This document shows, piece by piece, positions 8,974 to 16,653 of a stretch of DNA of 64,000 nucleotides (within the stretch, counting starts at the first letter, position 1; each line of letters opens with the position of its first letter). The stretch covers positions 10,427 to 74,426 of the forward strand of contig CATYVH010000006.1 in NCBI GenBank assembly GCA_958413765.1, given 5' to 3'. The notes under the pieces are model-generated. The model was given only the letters and a program-made list of their open reading frames with translations. It was not told where the DNA came from and made no database searches. The position numbers and the translations under genes were made by a program. Origin of the DNA: an uncultured Collinsella sp. (GTDB lineage Bacteria > Actinomycetota > Coriobacteriia > Coriobacteriales > Coriobacteriaceae).

Positions 8974-9112
8974 ACTCATTGGGGACAGACTTAAATGAGT
9001 GAAATCGCTCATTTAAGTCTGTCCCCAATGAGTGGTCCCCAAGTGCCGACATATTGGGACAGTCCCTGCCAGCCCTGCCGGCGGATCGGCAAAGATTGTC
9101 CCCAATGACTAG
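8974..9112. repeat. REPIN-type inverted repeat plus GC-rich palindromic module
   Basis: ACTCATTGGGGACAGACTTA plus AATGAGT (8974-9000) is followed, 6 bp later, by its near-perfect reverse complement (9007-9033): two REP units facing each other, the layout of a REPIN. Positions 9052-9110 repeat the GC-rich module seen at 5394-5463 (GGGACAGTCCCTGCCAGCCC ... GATTGTCCCCAATGACT). No REP-associated tyrosine transposase gene is present in the window. Confidence 0.88.
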
Positions 9113-9116
9113 GTGG

Positions 9117-10322
9117 CTAGACGCTGGATTTGTTGTGGGCGAGGGCTAGGCCTACGGCGGCGATGGCGGCGGCGAAGAGCACCGTGACGCCCAGGTCGCA
9201 GGCGATGTCGTCCAGCGCGGCAGACGTCAGGTCAGAGGTAAGCGCCTTGCCGATCGCGTCGTTCACCCAATACGTCGGCACAAAGTGCGCCACCGTCTGC
9301 ACGGCCGAACCCATCAGCGACAGCGGCATCCAGGCGCCACCCAAAAACGTCATGAGCATGCCGAGTAAGTTGCCCACACCGTTGAGCAGCTCCTCGCGCG
9401 CACCCAGGCTCGACAGCATAAAGCCAACAGCCAGCGGCGTGCACGCCAGGGCAAACGTTGCCGCCAGCGCTAGGCACACGCGACCCACGCCGACCTCGGC
9501 AACCGCGCTGGCAAAGCCCACGACGCCCATCATGCTCGACACGAGCCAGATGCAGACGGTGAGCACGGCGGCGGCCGCGAACACAGCGAGCGAGCGCTGG
9601 CGCTCAGAGACCGGGCTAGCATCCATGCGGCGCACGCGCTCGGGCTCGTTCATGCCCGAGAACACCAGCCCCACCGACACGATGACCGACGAGATAATCG
9701 CGTACGCGCCAAAGTTGAAGTACGACTCGAGAGTGGCGGCGGCAGTCGAGTAAACCTTAACCTGCTCGATCTGGACCTCCGCGCGTTTTGCGGCGGCATG
9801 CTCGGCCGCCTTGGCGACGTCACCGTTAGAGGCAGCGGGTTCAAGCGCCGCCGCAGCGCCCGCGAGCGAGATCCAGCGCGAGGCCTCGGCGGACGAAAGC
9901 GCCGCCGCCATGGTGCCGGAACCATAGGTCACGTCGAGCTTGGGCAGGGCCTCCCCCGCACGGGCGGCTGCAACAAGATCGTCCTCAAACCCCTCCGGGA
10001 TAAAGAACACGCAATCGGCACTGCCCTTGGCGCTGTTGCTCTTGGAGAGCGCGTCGGCAAGATCGTATGTGTCGTCGCCGACGCCCGTGACCAGGTCAAA
10101 GCGTGAGCCCAGGTGCTTGGTAAGCGCCCGCGAAAGGTCGCTATTGTCGCGGTCGACCACGATCACGTTGGTGCCGTAGGGCTTGTACTCGGTAAGCTGC
10201 GACGAGTTCCAGCTCACCGAAGCCGCGATGAATACGCCCATGAGCGAGATGAACACCGTATAGATGAGCAGGTAGAACGGGTGCGCCAGCGCCATGCGAA
10301 GCGCGGTCTTAAAGGTGCTCAT
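9117..10322 (-). CDS. ABC-2 type transporter permease
   Basis: 401 residues from the ATG at 10322, which has an AAGGAG site 6 bp upstream. Topology is the ABC2_membrane_3 plan: one N-terminal helix (~residues 15-40), an extracytoplasmic domain of ~170 residues with the family's YKPYGTNVIVVDRDNSDLS stretch, then five helices from ~205 to the end. It overlaps the gene upstream (10309-11496) by 14 bp, so translation is probably coupled. Together with that second permease and the ATPase at 11506-12444 it makes a heterodimeric ABC exporter similar to the drug or bacteriocin exporters of the DrrAB/NatAB group. The substrate is not evident. Confidence 0.9.
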   Translation of the reverse strand: MSTFKTALRMALAHPFYLLIYTVFISLMGVFIAASVSWNSSQLTEYKPYGTNVIVVDRDNSDLSRALTKHLGSRFDLVTGVGDDTYDLADALSKSNSAKGSADCVFFIPEGFEDDLVAAARAGEALPKLDVTYGSGTMAAALSSAEASRWISLAGAAAALEPAASNGDVAKAAEHAAAKRAEVQIEQVKVYSTAAATLESYFNFGAYAIISSVIVSVGLVFSGMNEPERVRRMDASPVSERQRSLAVFAAAAVLTVCIWLVSSMMGVVGFASAVAEVGVGRVCLALAATFALACTPLAVGFMLSSLGAREELLNGVGNLLGMLMTFLGGAWMPLSLMGSAVQTVAHFVPTYWVNDAIGKALTSDLTSAALDDIACDLGVTVLFAAAIAAVGLALAHNKSSV

Positions 10323-11496
10323 AGCGGCTCCTTCCAAAGATCAGCGTAGCGGCGGCGACAAACACCAGGGCCATCAGGACGAGCGCGCCGGCGCGAACAG
10401 CGAAGGGCCCCAGGTCCTCAAAGAAATACAGGCGATTGAACATGTCGCAGATGAGCTTGACGGGGTTGAGCCAGCACTCGACCGGACAAGCGCGGGCGAC
10501 GTCGTCGGCAAGCGCCATCGCTGGCTCGCCGTAGAGGCCGGCGAACAGGGCGCATGTGGTGGCAAAGCCCGTGAGGATGCCCGACTTGGATGCCTTGCCG
10601 CCCTTAACGGGAAGCGTGCCCACAAAAAGCCCCAGGCCCGTGGCGGCAAGCGCGGATGCAGCCCCGCCCAGCAGGCACAACCCCTCGCGCCCGCCAAAGT
10701 CGACGCCCACGACCAGGCGCACGTAGCCGATCGCAACCGCCATCGATGCAAAGGAAACCAGCCACGAGCCGACAAAAATGCCGGCCAGCGACGCCGTCTT
10801 GGAAAGACCGCCCACGCAGCGGCGCGCGCCGAGGCCGGACAGATTGGGCTGCAAATCGACGACGCTCAAGGCGGCAAACTCGGCAGACATCATCGCGACC
10901 AGGCCAAAAAGCGCGTAATAGTAGATGACCGTGCCATCGGGCGTGGCACGAGTCAGGCTCACGCGGCGGGTTCCGCCCTCGAGCGACAGGGCGCGCGCAA
11001 CCGCCGCCGGATCGGCGAGCGCCGCCGGGTTGTCCTGGGCAATCTGGGACATGAGCTCGGCATTTTGCGTATACGAGCTTGCCACCGTTTCAAGGATGCT
11101 GCGGTCGGTAAGCACCGACGAGGCGCGCGAGCTGTCGTAACTCGATAGCAGCGTGAGCCTGGGCGCGCCCGCGTCGTCGACCGTGTAGACGCCCGCAACC
11201 TCGCCGGACTTGAGCGCATGGTTCGCCTCGGCCGCGTCGTCGCACTCGTGGATCTTAAGCAGCTGGTCGTCGCCCTCCTTGGCAAGCGACGTCGCCACGT
11301 CCTTAAAGGTCGAAGCGTCCCAGGCCTCGTCGGCGACAACGGCTACCGGCACCGGATCGACCTTGCCGTCGGAGCTGAGGTTCGCAAACATAAACATGAA
11401 CATCGTGGAAAGCGCAATGGGAAAGAGCGCGCCCCAGACCCATGTGCTCGGCCGGCGCAGCAGCGTCTTGACCGTGATAATGATGGTGTTGATCAT
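10309..11496 (-). CDS. ABC-2 type transporter permease
   Basis: 395 residues with an AGGGGG ribosome binding site ahead of the ATG at 11496. It starts MINTIIITVKTLLRRPSTW, has one helix at ~20-40, an extracytoplasmic domain (~45-190) with a predicted alpha/beta fold, and five to six helices to the C-terminus. It is a paralogue of the following gene in layout rather than in obvious sequence. It begins 10 bp after the ATPase stop and ends inside the next permease gene, consistent with one transcript ATPase-permease-permease. Confidence 0.9.
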   Translation of the reverse strand: MINTIIITVKTLLRRPSTWVWGALFPIALSTMFMFMFANLSSDGKVDPVPVAVVADEAWDASTFKDVATSLAKEGDDQLLKIHECDDAAEANHALKSGEVAGVYTVDDAGAPRLTLLSSYDSSRASSVLTDRSILETVASSYTQNAELMSQIAQDNPAALADPAAVARALSLEGGTRRVSLTRATPDGTVIYYYALFGLVAMMSAEFAALSVVDLQPNLSGLGARRCVGGLSKTASLAGIFVGSWLVSFASMAVAIGYVRLVVGVDFGGREGLCLLGGAASALAATGLGLFVGTLPVKGGKASKSGILTGFATTCALFAGLYGEPAMALADDVARACPVECWLNPVKLICDMFNRLYFFEDLGPFAVRAGALVLMALVFVAAATLIFGRSRYEHL

Positions 11497-11505
11497 GGCT
11501 GCCCC

Positions 11506-12444
11506 CTAGTCGCGTAGCTCGCGGCCGGTGATCTCGAGGAACACGTCGTTGAGGGTCGGCGGCTCGCTCCACACGCGACCGAGTGCCACGTCGGCGGCGC
11601 GCAGCGTGTCAAGGATGTCGACCAGATTATGTGGGCTCGCCTCGCAGGTGCAGATGAGCTCGCCGCCGGACAGCTCAACCGAAAGCACGTGCTCCAGAGC
11701 GCGCAGCCGCTCGACCGTGGCGGGCTCGACGGCGCCGACCTCGACGGTCACGCGCTCGCCCATCTGAATCATGCGCTTGAGCTCGTCGTTGGTGCCCTGC
11801 GCCAGCACGCGGCCGCCGTCCATGATCATGATGCGGCTGCAGATCTGCTCGACCTCCTCCATGTAATGGCTGGTATACACCACCGTGGCGCCCTCGTCGC
11901 GCAGGCGGCAGATGCCCTCCAGAATGGCGTTGCGGCTCTGCGGATCGACTGCCACTGTGGGCTCGTCAAAGAAGATGAGCTCGGGCTTGTGCGCGATGCC
12001 GCAGGCAATGTTGAGACGGCGTGCCAAGCCGCCCGAGAGCTTTCCGGGGCGAAACTTGGTAAAGTCGCCCAAGCCGACAAAGTCGATCGCCTCGTCCACC
12101 AGCGCGCGGCGGCGCTTGCGGTCGTTGACGTAGAGGCTGCAGAAATAGTCGATGTTTTCGCGCACGGTGAGCTCGTCAAACACCGCCACCTGCTGTGGCA
12201 CCACGCCGACGCGACGCTTAAGGTCGTAGCGGGTGGGCGTCATGGGCTCGCCGAACAGCTCGATGGTGCCCTTGTCGTAAGCGAGCAGCTGCAGGATGCA
12301 GTTGATGGACGTGGTCTTGCCCGAGCCGTTGGGGCCCAGCAGGCCAAAGATCTCGCCAGGGGCAATACTCAGGTTAAAGTGGTCGAGCGCGATAAGATCG
12401 TCGTAGCGCTTGACGAGGTTTTCGACGTGGACGATATCTGTCAT
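11506..12444 (-). CDS. ABC transporter ATP-binding protein (DrrA/CcmA type exporter)
   Basis: 312 residues from the ATG at 12444 (AAGGG site 8 bp upstream); the open frame extends further but without a credible start. Walker A is GPNGSGKT, the signature is KLSGGLARR (a variant of LSGGQ typical of antibiotic/Na+ exporters), Walker B is LIFFDEPTVAVD and the switch histidine lies in VYTSHYMEE. The last ~80 residues match the DrrA-type C-terminal domain. The gene is divergent from a sensor kinase/response regulator pair at 12656-14427, a layout in which the two-component system commonly controls the transporter. That link is inference from position. Confidence 0.94.
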   Translation of the reverse strand: MTDIVHVENLVKRYDDLIALDHFNLSIAPGEIFGLLGPNGSGKTTSINCILQLLAYDKGTIELFGEPMTPTRYDLKRRVGVVPQQVAVFDELTVRENIDYFCSLYVNDRKRRRALVDEAIDFVGLGDFTKFRPGKLSGGLARRLNIACGIAHKPELIFFDEPTVAVDPQSRNAILEGICRLRDEGATVVYTSHYMEEVEQICSRIMIMDGGRVLAQGTNDELKRMIQMGERVTVEVGAVEPATVERLRALEHVLSVELSGGELICTCEASPHNLVDILDTLRAADVALGRVWSEPPTLNDVFLEITGRELRD

Positions 12445-12643
12445 GAGGCGGCCCTTCTGTTGGTCGTGGCCCGGTACGATTGCATCATCGCAGGAGAGGA
12501 CGGCGCGCACCAGTGAGCTTTGTCACGAGTGCGAGGGGGCAGAGGCGAAACCCCCGCTCGCGCGAGCGATCGACGCCGCTTTGCCGCGCGGGAGGAATGT
12601 CACGGTTGCCCCGGGCGGCGCCTCCCCCGCGCGCAGCATCGCG

Positions 12644-12649
12644 TACAAT
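12644..12649 (+). promoter_or_regulatory. Possible -10 box for a leaderless sensor-kinase transcript
   Basis: TACAAT ends 7 bp before the ATG at 12656, the distance expected from a -10 box to a transcription start. No ribosome binding site lies before that ATG. A matching -35 box at 17 bp is not recognisable, so this is a suggestion only. Confidence 0.35.
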
Positions 12650-12655
12650 ACCCGT

Positions 12656-13801
12656 ATGAACAGGCTTTTCGACAAATCGATTGTGCTGGCGTGCTGTATT
12701 GCGGCCGCCATGGGTCTTGCCGTGGACGCTCGTCTGGTTGTGGCGTTTTGCCTTGGCGTTATGGCCACCTCGGCGTCGGAAGTCGCACGAGAAGAACACG
12801 CCCATCGCGCGAGCGAGGCCGCGAGCTACGCTTACATCATCGCTGCCGTCTTCGTGCCGCCATTTATGCCGTTCGCACCCCTTGCCTTCTATGACATCGC
12901 GCGACGCGTGCGCCGTGAACGCATCTGGCCCGCGCTGGCGATTGGCGCCGTGTTTGTCTGCGCGCTTGTCGCGGACCTTCGTGGCGGCGTGCTCACCACC
13001 CGAACGCTGTTGCTAACCGCCATCCTTTCGATCGCTGCCACGTTGCTGTCGCTGCGCACCGCGCAGCTGGAGCACGAACAGGATCGCATGCGTCGCACCC
13101 GCGACAAGCTGCAAGAACGCGCCCTGGTACTCGAGGCACGCAACCGCGACCTCGCCGACCGCCAGGACTACGAAGTCGAGCTCGCAACGCTCGCCGAACG
13201 CGCCCGCATCGCGCGCGAGATCCACGATAACGTGGGCCACCAGCTCACGCGCGCTTCGCTCCAAACCGAAGCCTTGCGCGTGGTCCACGCCAACGAGCCC
13301 GGCGTCGCCGCCGATTTCGCCGATGTCAAACGCACGGTTGACGAGGCGCTCCAGCTCGTGCGCGCCAGCGTCCACGCGCTCAACGACAATGCAACCAACC
13401 TCTCCGTGCAGCTCGAGCGCATCGTTGAAGGCGTACGCTCGGACAGCGGCCCACAGATTGAGCTTGAAGTTTTGGCCGAGCATGCGCCCGCCAACGTCGC
13501 CAACTGCTTTGCGGCGGTCCTGCGCGAGGCGCTCTCCAACACCATGCGCCACGCTTGCGCCCAGACCGTCACCGCACGATGCATGGAGCATCCGTCGTTT
13601 TACCAGCTCATCGTTACCGACGATGGCGTGGGCGGGGTCCAAGCAATCGGCCGTGGCGCCGCGGAGGGCATGGGGCTCGTCTCCATGCGCGAGCGCATCG
13701 AGGCGCTTGGCGGCACCTTCACCGCCGGTCCGCGCGCCGGCGCCGGCGGCTGGCGCGTGTTTGCCACCGTTCCCAAACAGCAAGGAGATGAGGACCGATG
13801 A
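12656..13801 (+). CDS. Sensor histidine kinase, NarL/DesK type (HisKA_3)
   Basis: 381 residues. About four to five hydrophobic segments occupy residues 8-135 with almost no extracytoplasmic loop, so it probably senses a membrane-borne or intramembrane signal. A coiled coil (~136-185) leads to the HisKA_3 dimerisation box ERARIAREIHDNVGHQLT with the phospho-acceptor His at about residue 190. The ATPase domain has the N box LREALSNTMRHA and the G boxes DDGVGG and GMGLVSMRERIEALGG. The ATG is chosen by domain content; a longer open frame upstream is very GC-rich and unconvincing, and no ribosome binding site is visible. Its stop overlaps the response-regulator start (ATGA). It is divergent from a three-gene ABC exporter that it may regulate. 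Confidence 0.92.
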   Translation: MNRLFDKSIVLACCIAAAMGLAVDARLVVAFCLGVMATSASEVAREEHAHRASEAASYAYIIAAVFVPPFMPFAPLAFYDIARRVRRERIWPALAIGAVFVCALVADLRGGVLTTRTLLLTAILSIAATLLSLRTAQLEHEQDRMRRTRDKLQERALVLEARNRDLADRQDYEVELATLAERARIAREIHDNVGHQLTRASLQTEALRVVHANEPGVAADFADVKRTVDEALQLVRASVHALNDNATNLSVQLERIVEGVRSDSGPQIELEVLAEHAPANVANCFAAVLREALSNTMRHACAQTVTARCMEHPSFYQLIVTDDGVGGVQAIGRGAAEGMGLVSMRERIEALGGTFTAGPRAGAGGWRVFATVPKQQGDEDR

Positions 13802-14427
13802 GGCTCATAGTTGTCGATGACGACCACTTGGTAGTCGATTCACTCAAGATTATCCTAGGCGCCCAGCCGCAGATCGAGGTGGTGGGTACCGGCGCCAATG
13901 GCGACGACGCGGTCGCGCTCTACGCTGAGCACACGCCCGACATCGCGCTGCTCGACATTCAGATGCCGGGGCGCGACGGACTTTCGGCGGCACGCGAGAT
14001 CCTTGAGCGCGACCCTGCGGCGCGCGTGGTGTTTCTGACGACATTCTCGGATGACGAGTACATTGTGTCGGCGCTCAAACTGGGCGCCCGCGGCTACTTG
14101 ATTAAAACCGATGTCGCCGTCATTCCTCCGGCGTTGGCGCAAGTCATGGACGGCAAACGCGTGCTCGAGGGTAAGGCGATCGAAGATGTTGACTTTGACG
14201 GGATGGGCGACAAGACGGGCACGCCCCGCCGGCCCGCAGCCTTTGCCAGCCTGACCGACCGCGAGTTCGAAGTCGCCGAGCTCATCGCCCGCGGCCTCGA
14301 CAACAAGGAGATTGCCGCCACGGCTTATATGGGCGAAGGCACCGTACGCAACCACATCAGCTCAATCCTAGCCAAAATGGGCCTACGCAACCGCACGCAG
14401 ATCGCCATCGCCTACCTGCGAGGGTAG
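13798..14427 (+). CDS. Response regulator, NarL/LuxR family
   Basis: 209 residues. The receiver domain (1-~120) has the acidic pocket DDDH at residues 7-10, phospho-acceptor Asp at ~53 in LLDIQMPGRDG, Thr in FLTTFSDDEY and Lys in GYLIKTD. The LuxR-type helix-turn-helix (~150-209) shows LTDREFEVAELIARGLDNKEIA followed by the recognition helix VRNHISSILAKMGLRNR. The start overlaps the kinase stop by 4 bp, so the pair is translationally coupled. No operator can be named, but the divergent ABC exporter promoter region at 12445-12655 is the obvious candidate target. Confidence 0.95.
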   Translation: MRLIVVDDDHLVVDSLKIILGAQPQIEVVGTGANGDDAVALYAEHTPDIALLDIQMPGRDGLSAAREILERDPAARVVFLTTFSDDEYIVSALKLGARGYLIKTDVAVIPPALAQVMDGKRVLEGKAIEDVDFDGMGDKTGTPRRPAAFASLTDREFEVAELIARGLDNKEIAATAYMGEGTVRNHISSILAKMGLRNRTQIAIAYLRG

Positions 14428-14487
14428 TTGCCCAACGAACGACCCGGCATAACAAAACGGCTGCTACCGATTTAATGCTATTTCAAT

Positions 14488-14633
14488 ACTATGCCGGTTT
14501 ACTACGACGAATCGCCCACCTTCGACCATGGTAAATTGCGCGCTTGCAAAACCGCAGGTAGAACGCTTGCAATATTTAGAAAAATGCAGTCATGGTCGGG
14601 AATGCCGAATTCATCGTAGTAAACCGACATAGT
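14488..14633. repeat. Long-hairpin repeat element 1 (ACTATGCCGG type, 146 bp)
   Basis: Terminal inverted repeats of 25 bp (ACTATGCCGGTTTACTACGA..., 14488-14512; complement at 14609-14633, two mismatches). A second nested pair (CGACCATG/CATGGTCG) and an internal AAAACCGCAGGTAGAACGCT are present. It belongs to the same family as the elements at 14731, 14983, 45431 and 45695. No open reading frame is convincing. Confidence 0.85.
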
Positions 14634-14670
14634 TTTGTTCGCGACGGCCCTGCACGAGTGCCTCCGCAAG

Positions 14671-14710
14671 CCTCGCGGGACCAAAATGATCCTTTTCCTT
14701 CCGCCCGCGG
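14671..14710 (-). repeat. Short motif linked to the hairpin elements
   Basis: Read on the minus strand it contains GGAAAAGGATCATTTTGGTC between GC-rich ends. Related copies are at 14911-14949 (minus), 45375-45408 (plus) and 45625-45660 (plus). In both loci the motif alternates with the hairpin elements, so it appears to be part of the same composite array. Confidence 0.7.
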
Positions 14711-14730
14711 AGATCGGCAGACGGCGCCCG

Positions 14731-14888
14731 CCACGAAATGGGCCCATCTACTACGTTTGACTCGATACCCCCGCCCATAACCGCTTTTCATGCAAAATCG
14801 CAGGCGTTCTACCTGCGGTTTTCATTTCACATTACTTGCCGTGGTCGAGGGTAGCGGCTTAAACGTAGTAGATGGGCCCATTTCGTGG
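14731..14888. repeat. Long-hairpin repeat element 2 (CATCTACTACG type, 158 bp)
   Basis: Perfect 28-bp terminal inverted repeats begin CCACGAAATGGGCCCATCTA (14731-14758) and close at 14861-14888. In the centre, AAAATCGCAGG ... CCTGCGGTTTT forms a terminator-like hairpin (about 14794-14822). No coding potential is apparent. The rest of the 14428-15210 intergenic region consists of this element, its two neighbours, the short linked motifs and a GC hairpin at 15168. Confidence 0.9.
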
Positions 14889-14910
14889 CAGACGGGTCAC
14901 GCGGCGGTAC

Positions 14911-14949
14911 TCGCGAGGCCAAAAAGGTCCGTTTTCCTCCGTCCCCGAG
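14911..14949 (-). repeat. Short motif linked to the hairpin elements (second copy)
   Basis: The minus strand reads GGGGACGGAGGAAAACGGAC then CTTTTTGGCCTCGCG. It separates hairpin elements 2 and 3. The closest relative is 45375-45408, which lies on the opposite strand. Confidence 0.7.
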
Positions 14950-14982
14950 GGATCAGGGGCTGGTACTGATATGGTGTCATTT

Positions 14983-15136
14983 CAAAACTGTGTCGGATTA
15001 CGGGGCTAAAGTCGGAACCCTCATCCATACCTTCATTTTTTGAAAAACGGCAGGCTATCTACCTGCGGTTTTGTTTTTGCGATTTTCTATATGGTCGGAG
15101 GTTCGCCATCCAGCCCCGTAATCCGGCATGGTTTTG
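14983..15136. repeat. Long-hairpin repeat element 3 (154 bp)
   Basis: Terminal inverted repeats CAAAACTGTGTCGGATTACG... (14983-15007) and their complement (15112-15136) differ at two or three positions. The centre carries AAAAACGGCAGG ... CCTGCGGTTTTG, the same terminator-like hairpin as in elements 2 and 4. The TIR is closest to element 5 at 45695-45846, which also has the GATTACGGGGC/GTTTACGGGGC core. Confidence 0.87.
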
Positions 15137-15167
15137 TTAGCGGCGGCCCAACCGCGCGTTCACGCGC

Positions 15168-15202
15168 GGGGCCGGTGGGGCAATTTTGCCCCACCGGCCC
15201 CG
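15168..15202. terminator. Strong GC hairpin at the end of the hydrogenase operon
   Basis: CGGGGCCGGTGGGGCA ... TGCCCCACCGGCCCCG is a 16-bp perfect stem 9 bp beyond the last ech gene. The TTTT tract lies on the plus-strand side; on the minus strand no T run follows, so it may act as an mRNA 3'-end stabiliser or a bidirectional terminator. Confidence 0.7.
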
Positions 15203-15210
15203 TTTTCGCG

Positions 15211-15552
15211 CTATTCCGGCTTGGTTTCTACCGTGGGAGTCTTATCCGCCGCAACCGGAGTACGGGCGGTGTCCATAGTCAGGCAGTGCTTGGGGCAGCT
15301 CTCGATGCACTCACCGCACACCACGCAGGCATACGGGTCGATCGACCACGTTCCACCCTTGCGATCGACTGCGAGCGCGCCCGCCGGACAGCGACGCGCA
15401 CACATGCCGCAGCAGATGCACGCGTCCATGTCGTTGACGATATGCCCGCGCAAGCGCTCGGGTGCCGCGAGCTTCTCCTGCGGATAGCACACCGTTACCG
15501 GCTGCTTGACCATAGAGCCCAAGGCCGTCTTGGCAAATGTCAGCAAACTCAT
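15211..15552 (-). CDS. echF: Ech-type hydrogenase polyferredoxin subunit (EchF/NuoI-like)
   Basis: 113 residues with two complete [4Fe-4S] motifs: C45-x2-C48-x2-C51-x3-C55-P (ACICCGMCARRCP) and C76-x2-C79-x2-C82-x3-C86-P. This is the 2x[4Fe-4S] subunit that passes electrons between soluble ferredoxin and the small subunit of group 4 [NiFe] hydrogenases. The N-terminal ~40 residues resemble the NuoI/EchF membrane-adjacent segment, and the C-terminal ~20 residues are Thr/Pro-rich. It is the last gene of the operon, 7 bp after the large subunit. The assignment rests on motif plus operon order. Confidence 0.93.
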   Translation of the reverse strand: MSLLTFAKTALGSMVKQPVTVCYPQEKLAAPERLRGHIVNDMDACICCGMCARRCPAGALAVDRKGGTWSIDPYACVVCGECIESCPKHCLTMDTARTPVAADKTPTVETKPE

Positions 15553-15559
15553 GCCGCGC

Positions 15560-16648
15560 CTACCTTTCCGTGCAGCTAATGCAGGGGTCGATGGTCAGGA
15601 TAATCATGGGCACGTTGGCAAGGAGCACGCCCTGCAGCGCATGTGTCAGACCCGCCAGGTTCTGCGACGTCGGCGTGCGCACGCGGAAGCGGTCCAGGTT
15701 CTTGGTGCCGTTACCGCGCACATGGTAATACGCCTCGCCGCGCGGCTGCTCAATCACAACCTCGCCGCGTGCGCCGTCGGCCGGCGTAAGCTTGGTGCGC
15801 CCGCCGATCCCGTCGTGCGGAATCTTGCCCACAAGCTCCTTAATGATGTCCATGGCCTGCGTGACCTCGGCACAGCGCACCTGGCAGCGGGCATAGCAAT
15901 CGCCATCGGTGGCGACAACCGGCTCAAACGCAGCCAGGTCCGCATAGGCACCGTCGCTAAACATGCGCACGTCGTAGTCCACGCCCGAGGCGCGCCCAAA
16001 CGGGCCGACCATCGACAGATCCAGCGCGTCCTTCTTGCTGATCACGCCCACGCCATGCAGGCGCTCGCCACAGCTGACGTCGTCCAAAAACGTATGCACC
16101 AGGGCCTCGTAGTCGGGACGCATGGCATCGAGCGTCTGGACAATGCCAGCCAGCTCGGAGTCCTCAATGTCGTGCTTTAGGCCGCCGATCTCGTTAATCG
16201 AAAGGATCACGCGGCCACCGCACGTGCTCTCGAAGATCTTGAGAATCTGCTCGCGCAGGGTCCACGACCGATAGAACAGCGCCTCGAAGCCAAAGGCATC
16301 GGCGAGCAGGCCCAGCCACAGCAGGTGCGAGTGGATGCGCGAAAGCTCGTGCAAAATAGTGCGGATATACTGCACGCGGCCGGGCACCTCGATGTCGAGC
16401 ATGCGCTCGCAGGCGCTGGCATAGCCGTAGCTGTGGCCCACGGCGCAAATGCCGCAGATGCGCTCGGCGATGTAGCCAAACTGGTGCATGTCGCGCTTTT
16501 CGGTGAGCTTCTCGAGTCCGCGGTGCACAAAGCCGATCTGCGGAATTGCCTCGATGACGCGGTCGTCCTCGATCACCAGGTCCAGATGAAGCGGCTCGGG
16601 CAGCACCGGGTGTTGCGGGCCAAACGGAATAACGGAGCGATGTGCCAT
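15560..16648 (-). CDS. echE: Group 4 [NiFe] hydrogenase large subunit (EchE-like)
   Basis: 362 residues. Both nickel-binding cysteine pairs are present: ERICGICAVGHS near the N-terminus (C65, C68) and DPCISCTER at the extreme C-terminus (C356, C359). These pairs distinguish a true hydrogenase from NuoD, which has lost them. The protein ends three residues after the last cysteine, so no C-terminal maturation peptide is apparent. N-terminal FGPQHPVLPEPLHLDL and the IPQIGFVHRGLEKL stretch are the family signatures. It lies between the EchD-like and EchF-like genes. No hyp maturation genes are in the window, so they must be encoded elsewhere if the enzyme is functional. Confidence 0.95.
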   Translation of the reverse strand: MAHRSVIPFGPQHPVLPEPLHLDLVIEDDRVIEAIPQIGFVHRGLEKLTEKRDMHQFGYIAERICGICAVGHSYGYASACERMLDIEVPGRVQYIRTILHELSRIHSHLLWLGLLADAFGFEALFYRSWTLREQILKIFESTCGGRVILSINEIGGLKHDIEDSELAGIVQTLDAMRPDYEALVHTFLDDVSCGERLHGVGVISKKDALDLSMVGPFGRASGVDYDVRMFSDGAYADLAAFEPVVATDGDCYARCQVRCAEVTQAMDIIKELVGKIPHDGIGGRTKLTPADGARGEVVIEQPRGEAYYHVRGNGTKNLDRFRVRTPTSQNLAGLTHALQGVLLANVPMIILTIDPCISCTER

Positions 16649-16653
16649 GGGCC

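Noticed and set aside
15040..15579. Plus-strand coding region after the hairpin elements
   Set aside because: It runs through hairpin element 3 and then antisense to the ferredoxin subunit gene; no start signal or domain.
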